Source: Acanthosepion lycidas
Taxonomy: Eukaryota > Mollusca > Cephalopoda > Sepiida > Sepiidae
NCBI GenBank assembly: GCA_963932145.1
Contig: OZ010582.1
Location: 20,985,163 to 21,049,162, forward strand
DNA length: 64,000 bases
Reading direction: 5' to 3'
Shown here: positions 56,669 to 64,000 of the stretch, piece after piece
How positions within the stretch are numbered: position 1 is the first letter of the stretch
Layout of the letters: each line of letters starts with the position of its first letter
Program-made: the position numbers and the translations under genes
The notes under the pieces: generated by a model
Databases searched by the model: none
Told to the model about the DNA's origin: nothing
The model's input: only the letters and a program-made list of their open reading frames with translations

Positions 56669-57843
56669 AACCGATCTTTTCTGTTTGTCAACATGGAGCA
56701 TGTATTTGATTGCATCTGTTTATATTTACTAAAAAGACCCGTACATGACTACGGTTTTTCTATTTGAACATTCTAATGAAGGTTATTTCTTAAGTTATCC
56801 ATTAAATCAGCTCCTGACAATAAAATATCCATAGATATTGCCGAATTACATCGTCAAATATTTGAGCTTTACAACCTTACCAAAACATTGCTGTAACTGT
56901 CATAAATGTGAATGCTAGTCGTTAATTTAAGACCTGTTTACGAATGAAGTTTTAAACTATTACCATGACAATCATTTCTGTTTTCACTTTTTTCTATCAT
57001 TCGTTTTTGTTTCATTCATTTTTCTCAATGAAATCAAATAGCGTCTTTCCCCCGCTTTACACCAATCAAAACGCAATAGTCCATTATTTATTACGTATTG
57101 GTAACACATGTTAAACATATTTATCTTCTTTTGTATTCTTTTTGTTTTTGTAGTCCTCAGGTGTTGGGACTTCTTTTATTTGGTACAGTTCTTTGTTTCT
57201 GAATCTATAGCGCCAGTGCATAATGTTCAAAGGCAATGATTATCATTGCCAAGATTATTCTTTTCTCAAAATTTTACATCATCGATCTTAGGAATGCGCT
57301 TCATAAAGCTGACAGTTTAGACATTTCAGATAGTGTTTAGAGCCATACAGATCAAGAACATCACTCAAATATTCAGATTTATGTATTTCTTAGCCAAAAT
57401 GTCCTTTGTCGTCCCAAGGTATTATGAAACAGAATGATTTATTTAAGCAACGTGGTAGACACACTATCATTTCTATCCTATACCAAACACGGTATGTTTG
57501 CCTGCCACCTGAATGAATTTTGAACTGAACCTTTCATTTAATACACTTCGATAAGTTGTTCTTATTACTATACGAACGATAACAAATGTGCTTCTGAAAC
57601 ATAATATAATAGAGCAATCTATTTAATGTAAGTCACTAGATTAAATATGTTGCGTTACTCTTATTGATGCTATCGTTTCTACCAATGCAAGTACATTGGC
57701 AACCATGTAGACACAGGCATTTACTTTATTAATTTCGATATCTTACGAAAATTGAGTTGAAGCAAAGACACCAACGACTAACAAGAGTTAATACATTGTT
57801 CATTTAGCTTAATTTATAATGAGATTTTACAGTATCAACAGTT

Positions 57844-57916
57844 GCCTCCGTGGCCAAATGGATAAGGCACCGGCCTCCTAAGCCGGGGATTGCGGGTTCG
57901 AGTCCCGTCGGAGGTG
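57844..57916 (+). tRNA. tRNA-Arg(CCT), array copy 7 (D-arm variant)
   Basis: Complete, with TGGCCAAATGG instead of TGGCCCAATGG in the A box. This base (position 13) faces an A in the D stem in either case, so folding is little affected. The variant is shared only with copy 8. Confidence 0.93.
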
Positions 57917-59091
57917 AACCGATCTTTTCTGTTTGTCAACATGGAGCATGTATTTGATTGCATCTGTTTATATTTACTAAAAAGACCCGTACATGACTAC
58001 GGTTTTTCTATTTGAACATTCTAATGAAGGTTATTTCTTAAGTTATCCATTAAATCAGCTCCTGACAATAAAATATCCATAGATATTGCCGAATTACATC
58101 GTCAAATATTTGAGCTTTACAACCTTACCAAAACATTGCTGTAACTGTCATAAATGTGAATGCTAGTCGTTAATTTAAGACCTGTTTACGAATGAAGTTT
58201 TAAACTATTACCATGACAATCATTTCTGTTTTCACTTTTTTCTATCATTCGTTTTTGTTTCATTCATTTTTCTCAATGAAATCAAATAGCGTCTTTCCCC
58301 CGCTTTACACCAATCAAAACGCAATAGTCCATTATTTATTACGTATTGGTAACACATGTTAAACATATTTATCTTCTTTTGTATTCTTTTTGTTTTTGTA
58401 GTCCTCAGGTGTTGGGACTTCTTTTATTTGGTACAGTTCTTTGTTTCTGAATCTATAGCGCCAGTGCATAATGTTCAAAGGCAATGATTATCATTGCCAA
58501 GATTATTCTTTTCTCAAAATTTTACATCATCGATCTTAGGAATGCGCTTCATAAAGCTGACAGTTTAGACATTTCAGATAGTGTTTAGAGCCATACAGAT
58601 CAAGAACATCACTCAAATATTCAGATTTATGTATTTCTTAGCCAAAATGTCCTTTGTCGTCCCAAGGTATTATGAAACAGAATGATTTATTTAAGCAACG
58701 TGGTAGACACACTATCATTTCTATCCTATACCAAACACGGTATGTTTGCCTGCCACCTGAATGAATTTTGAACTGAACCTTTCATTTAATACACTTCGAT
58801 AAGTTGTTCTTATTACTATACGAACGATAACAAATGTGCTTCTGAAACATAATATAATAGAGCAATCTATTTAATGTAAGTCACTAGATTAAATATGTTG
58901 CGTTACTCTTATTGATGCTATCGTTTCTACCAATGCAAGTACATTGGCAACCATGTAGACACAGGCATTTACTTTATTAATTTCGATATCTTACGAAAAT
59001 TGAGTTGAAGCAAAGACACCAACGACTAACAAGAGTTAATACATTGTTCATTTAGCTTAATTTATAATGAGATTTTACAGTATCAACAGTT

Positions 59092-59164
59092 GCCTCCGTG
59101 GCCAAATGGATAAGGCACCGGCCTCCTAAGCCGGGGATTGCGGGTTCAAGTCTCGTCGGAGGTG
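59092..59164 (+). tRNA. tRNA-Arg(CCT), array copy 8 (D- and T-arm variant)
   Basis: Shares the TGGCCAAATGG A box with copy 7 and in addition reads GGTTCAAGTCTCG in the B-box/T-arm region. The T stem still pairs through a G-U wobble. The trailer is gagcagatctttt rather than gaaccgatctttt. It is probably foldable; promoter strength may be reduced by the B-box change. Confidence 0.88.
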
Positions 59165-60345
59165 AGCAGATCTTTTCTGTTTGTCAACATGGAGCATGTA
59201 TTTGATTGCATCTGTTTATATTTACTAAAAAGACCCGTACATCACTACGGTTTGTCTATTTGAACATTCTGATGAAGCTTATTTCTTAAGTTATCCATTA
59301 AATCAGCTCCTGACAATAAAATATCCATAGATATTGCCCAATTACATCGTCAAATATTTGAGCTTTTCAACCTTACCAAAACATTGCTGTAACTGTCATA
59401 AATGTGAATGCTAGTCGTTAATTTAAGACCTGTTTACGAATGAAGTTTTAAACTATTACCATGACAATCATTTCTGTTTTCACTTTTTTCTATCATTCTT
59501 TTTTGTTTCATTCATTTTTCTCAATGAAATCAAATAGCGTCTTTCCCCCGCTTTACACCAATCAAAACGCAATAGTCCATTATTTATTACGTATTGGTAA
59601 CACATGTTAAACATATTTATCTTCTTTTGTATTCTTTTTTTTTTTTTTTTTGTAGTCCTCAGGTGTTGGGACTTCTTTTATTTGGTACAGTTCTTTGTTT
59701 CTGAATCTATAGCGCCAGTGCATAATGTTCAAAGGCAATGATTATCATTGCCAAGATTATTCTTTGCTCAAAATTTTACATCATCGATCCTTAGGAATGC
59801 GTTTTATAAAGCTGACAGTTTAGACATTTCAGATAGTGTTTAGAGCCATACAGATCGAGAACATCACTCAAATATTCAGATTTATGTATTTCTTAGCCAA
59901 AATGTCCTTTGTCGTCCCAAGGTATTATGAAACAGAATGATTTATTTAAGCAACGTGGTAGACACACTATCATTTCTATCCTATACCAAACACGGTATGT
60001 TTGCCTGCCACCCGAATGAATATTGAACTGAACCTTTCATTTAATACACTTCGATAAGTTGTTCTTATTACTATACGAACGATAACAAATGTGCTTCTGA
60101 AACATAATATAATAGAGCAATTAATTTAATGTAAGTCACTAGATTAAATATGGTGCGTTACTCTCATTGATGCTATCGTTTCTACCAATGCAAGTACATT
60201 GGCAACCATGTAGACACAGGCATTTACTTTATTTATTTCGATATCTAACGAAAATTGAGTTGAAGCAAAGACACCAACGACTAACAAATTTAATACATTG
60301 TTCATTTAGCTTAATTTATAATGAGATTCTCTTGCAACAGCAGTT

Positions 60346-60418
60346 GCCTCCGTGGCCCAATGGATAAGGCACCGGCCTCCTAAGCCGGGGATTGCGGGTT
60401 CGAGTCCCGTCGGAGGTG
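60346..60418 (+). tRNA. tRNA-Arg(CCT), array copy 9
   Basis: Complete consensus copy; the 5' flank is cttgcaacagcagtt. Confidence 0.95.
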
Positions 60419-61592
60419 AACCGATCTTTTCTGTTTGTCAACATGGAGCATGTATTTGATTGCATCTGTTTATATTTACTAAAAAGACCCGTACATGACT
60501 ACGGTTTTTCTATTTGAACATTCTAATGAAGCTTATTTCTTAAGTTATCCATCAGCACCCGACAATAAAATATCCATAGAGATTGCCCAATTACATCGTC
60601 AAATATTTGAGCTTTACAACCTTACCAAAACATTGCTGTAACTGTCATAAATGTGAATGCTAGTCGTTAATTTAAGACCTGTTTACGAATGAAGTTTTAA
60701 ACTATTACCATGACAATCATTTCTGTTTTCACTTTTTTCTATCATTCTTTTTTGTTTCATTCATTTTTCTCAATGAAATCAAATAGCGTCTTTCCCCCGC
60801 TTTACACCAATCAAAACGCAATAGTCCATTATTTATTACGTATTGGTAACACATGTTAAACATATTTATCTTCTTTTGTATTCTTTTTTTTTTTTGTAGT
60901 CCTCAGGTGTTGGGACTTCTTTTATTTGGTACAGTTCTTTGTTTCTGAATCTATAGCGCCAGTGCATAATGTTCAAAGGCAATGATTATCATTGCCAAGA
61001 TTATTCTTTGCTCAAAATTTTACATCATCGATCCTTAGGAATGCGTTTTATAAAGCTGACAGTTTAGACATTTCAGATAGTGTTTAGAGCCATACAGATC
61101 GAGAACATCACTCAAATATTCAGATTTATGTATTTCTTAGCCAAAATGTCCTTTGTCGTCCCAAGGTATTATGAAACAGAATGATTTATTTAAGCAACGT
61201 GGTAGACACACTATCATTTCTATCCTATACCAAACACGGTATGTTTGCCTGCCACCCGAATGAATTTTGAACTGAACCTTTCATTTAATACACTTCGATA
61301 AGTTGTTCTTATTACTATACGAACGATAACAAATGTGCTTCTGAAACATAATATAATAGAGCAATTTATTTAATGTAAGTCACTAGATTAAATATGGTGC
61401 GTTACTCTCATTGATGCTATCGTTTCTCCGAATGCAAGTACATTGGCAACCATGTAGACACAGGCATTTACTTTATTAATTTCGATATCTAACGAAAATT
61501 GAGTTGAAGCAAAGACACCAACGACTAACAAATTTAATACATTGTTCATTTAGCTTAATTTATAATGAGATTCTCATGCAACAACAATAGTT

Positions 61593-61665
61593 GCCTCCGT
61601 GGCCCAATGGGTAAGGCACCGGCCTCCTAAGCCGGGGATTGCGGGTTCGAGTCCCGTCGGAGGTG
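61593..61665 (+). tRNA. tRNA-Arg(CCT), array copy 10
   Basis: Complete, with the ATGGGTAA D loop and the flank catgcaacaacaatagtt. Both traits are shared with copy 1 at the far left, indicating exchange between distant units. Confidence 0.95.
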
Positions 61666-61688
61666 AACCGATCTTTTCTGTTTGTCAA

Positions 61689-62382
61689 CATGGAGCATGT
61701 ATTTGATTGCATCTGTTTATATTTACTAAAAAGACCCGTACATGACTACGGTTTTTCTATTTGAACATTCTAATGAAGCTTATTTCTTAAGTTATCCATT
61801 AAATCAACGTCCGACAATAAAATATCCATAGAGATTGCCCAATTACATCGTCAAATATTTGAGCATTACAACCTTACCAAAACATTGCTGTAACTGTCAT
61901 AAATGTGAATGCTAGTCGTTAATTTAAGACCTGTTTACGAATGAAGTTTTAAACTATTACCATTACAATCATTTCTGTTTTCACTTTTTTCTATCATTCT
62001 TTTTTGTTTCATTCATTTTTCTCAATGAAATCAAACATGGAGCATGTATTTGATTGCATCTGTTTATATTTACTAAAAAGACCCGTACATGACTACGGTT
62101 TTTCTATTTGAACATTCTAATGAAGCTTATTTCTTAAGTTATCCATTAAATCAACGTCCGACAATAAAATATCCATAGAGATTGCCCAATTACATCGTCA
62201 AATATTTGAGCTTTACAACCTTACCAAAACATTGCTGTAACTGTCATAAATGTGAATGCTAGTCGTTAATTTAAGACCTGTTTACGAATGAAGTTTTAAA
62301 CTATTACCATTACAATCATTTCTATTTTCACTTTTTTCTATCATTCTTTTTTGTTTCATTCATTTTTCTCAATGAAATCAAA
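61689..62382. repeat. 347-bp local duplication within one array unit
   Basis: The block 61689-62035 (from catggagcatgtatttgatt to the caatgaaatcaaa end) is repeated at once as 62036-62382. It lengthens the spacer between tRNA copies 10 and 11 to about 1.6 kb. The copies are nearly identical, so the event is recent. Confidence 0.92.
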
Positions 62383-63189
62383 TAGCGTCTTTCCCCCGCT
62401 TTACACCAATCAAAACGCAATAGTCCATTATTTATTACGTATTGGTAACACATGTTAAACATATTTATCTTCTTTTGTATTCTTTTTTTTTTTTTTGTAG
62501 TCCTCAGGTGTTGGGACTTCTTTTATTTGGTACAGTTCTTTGTTTCTGAATCTATAGCGCCAGTGCATAATGTTAAAAGGCAATGATTATCATTGCCAAG
62601 ATTATTCTTTGCTCAAAATTTTACATCATCGATCTTAGGAATGCGCTTTATAAAGCTGACAGTTTAGACATTTCAGATAGTGTTTAGAGCCATACAGATC
62701 GAGAACATCACTCAAATATTCAGATTTATGTATTTCTTAGCCAAAATGTCCTTTGTCGTCCCAAGGTATTATGAAACAGAATGATTTATTTAAGCAACGT
62801 GGTAGACACACTATCATTTCTATCCTATACCAAACACGGTATGTTTGCCTGCCACCCGAATGAATTTTGAACTGAACCTTTCATTTAATACACTTCGATA
62901 AGTTGTTCTTATTACTATACGAACGATAACAAATGTGCTTCTGAAACATAATATAATAGAGCAATTTATTTAATGTAAGTCACTAGATTAAATATGGTGC
63001 GTTACTCTCATTGATGCTATCGTTTCTACCAATGCAAGTACATTGGCAACCATGTAGACACAGGCATTTACTTTATTAATTTCGATATCTAACGAAAATT
63101 GAGTTGAAGCAAAGACACCAACGACTAACAAATTTAATACATTGTTCATTTAGCTTAATTTATAATGAGATTCTCCTGCAACAACAGTT

Positions 63190-63262
63190 GCCTCCGTGGC
63201 CCAATGGGTAAGGCATCGGCCTCCTAAGCCGGGGATTGCGGGTTCGAGTCCCGTCGGAGGTG
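63190..63262 (+). tRNA. tRNA-Arg(CCT), array copy 11
   Basis: Complete, with the ATGGGTAA D loop and a C-to-T change at the base of the anticodon stem (ATCGGC), which leaves a U-G wobble pair. The unit continues to the edge of the window. Confidence 0.93.
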
Positions 63263-64000
63263 AACCGATCTTTTCTGTTTGTCAACATGGAGCATGTATT
63301 TGATTGCATCTGTTTATATTTACTAAAAAGACCCGTACATGACTACGGTTTTTCTATTTGAACATTCTAATGAAGCTTACGTGTTAAGTTATCTATCAGC
63401 CCCCGACAATAAAATATCCATAGAGATTGCCCAATTACATCGTCAAATATTTGAGCTTTACAACCTTACCAAAACATTGCTGTAACTGTCATAAATGTGA
63501 ATGCTAGTCGTTAATTTAAGACCTGTTTACGAATGAAGTTTTAAACTATTACCATGACAATCATTTCTGTTTTCACTTTTTTCTATCATTCGTTTTTGTT
63601 TCATTCATTTTTCTCAATGAAATCAAATAGCGTCTTTCCCCCGCTTTACACCAATCAAAACGCAATAGTCCATTATTTATTACGTATTGGTAACACATGT
63701 TAAACATATTTATCTTCTTTTGTATTCTTTTTGTTTTTGTAGTCCTCAGGTGTTGGGACTTCTTTTATTTGGTACAGTTCTTTGTTTCTGAATCTATAGC
63801 GCCAGTGCATAATGTTCAAAGGCAATGATTATCATTGCCAAGATTATTCTTTGCTCAAAATTTTACATCATCGATCTTAGGAATGCGCTTTATAAAGCTG
63901 ACAGTTTAGACATTTCAGATAGTGTTTAGAGCCATACAGATCGAGAACATCACTCAAATATTCAGATTTATGTATTTCTTAGCCAAAATGTCCTTTGTCG

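Larger units (their letters stand above)
42150..64000 (+). repeat. tandem array of ~1.25-kb units with tRNA-Arg(CCT)
   Basis: The unit repeats at 1.22-1.26 kb, except where an inserted retroelement (44266-51940) or a 347-bp internal duplication lengthens it. Each unit has one tRNA-Arg gene on the + strand. All share the tRNA flanks and the spacer words (accaatcaaaacgcaatagt, ggcaatgattatcattgcc). They also share a T-run followed by tgtagtcctcaggtgttggg. Spacer identity looks as high as tRNA identity, which points to unequal exchange or gene conversion. About 42150-42360 is a diverged edge unit, and the first full unit has lost the middle of its spacer (junction near 42553). The array continues past the right edge. 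Confidence 0.95.

Noticed and set aside
42150-64000. CRISPR-like or prokaryotic repeat array
   Set aside because: The repeat unit is over 1 kb and contains a eukaryotic-type tRNA with pol III boxes; there are no short direct repeats with unique spacers.

Overview
The window looks like a gene-poor, AT-rich, repeat-dense stretch of a large animal genome, most likely a cephalopod mollusc of octopus type. This is inferred from the abundant tRNA-derived SINEs, the degraded LINE tails, the very long (TA)n tracts and the multi-kilobase introns. It is not proved from a species marker. No prokaryotic features are present.

Two real gene systems stand out. First, a three-exon gene on the + strand (15015-15182, 28864-29242, 34200-34393) encodes a 246-residue secreted AA15-type lytic polysaccharide monooxygenase. 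Its signal peptide is cut just before the copper-binding histidine, and it has a hydrophobic C-terminal tail resembling a GPI-anchor signal. The two introns (13.7 kb and 5.0 kb) are filled with LINE fragments, SINEs, MITEs and microsatellites.

Second, from about 42150 to the right edge lies a tandem array of ~1.25-kb units, each carrying one tRNA-Arg(CCT) gene. Eleven copies are visible: nine look intact, one has lost its 3' half, and one has a one-base deletion in the anticodon loop. The whole unit is homogenised, not just the tRNA. The array runs out of the window on the right.

Into one unit (between the second and third tRNA copies) a Ty3/Gypsy-type LTR retroelement fossil has inserted, with a 5-bp target duplication (CAATC on both sides). 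Most of its interior is not LTR-element sequence. It is a 5.4-kb L1/Tx1-like LINE in the same orientation, with a long open ORF1 and an open but 3'-truncated ORF2. Because a LINE should keep its 3' end, this composite calls for a template switch, recombination or deletion.

The rest (1-15014, the introns, and 34394-42150) contains no recognisable host gene. It holds at least four copies of a tRNA-derived SINE with a hairpin tail, three copies of a composite SINE with a 5S-rRNA-derived head, a tRNA-like fold-back family beside (TA)n tracts, mariner-, pogo- and hAT-type MITEs with clean target duplications, large palindromes, a solo-LTR-like fossil, CR1/Jockey-like LINE tails and possible hammerhead-ribozyme relics.
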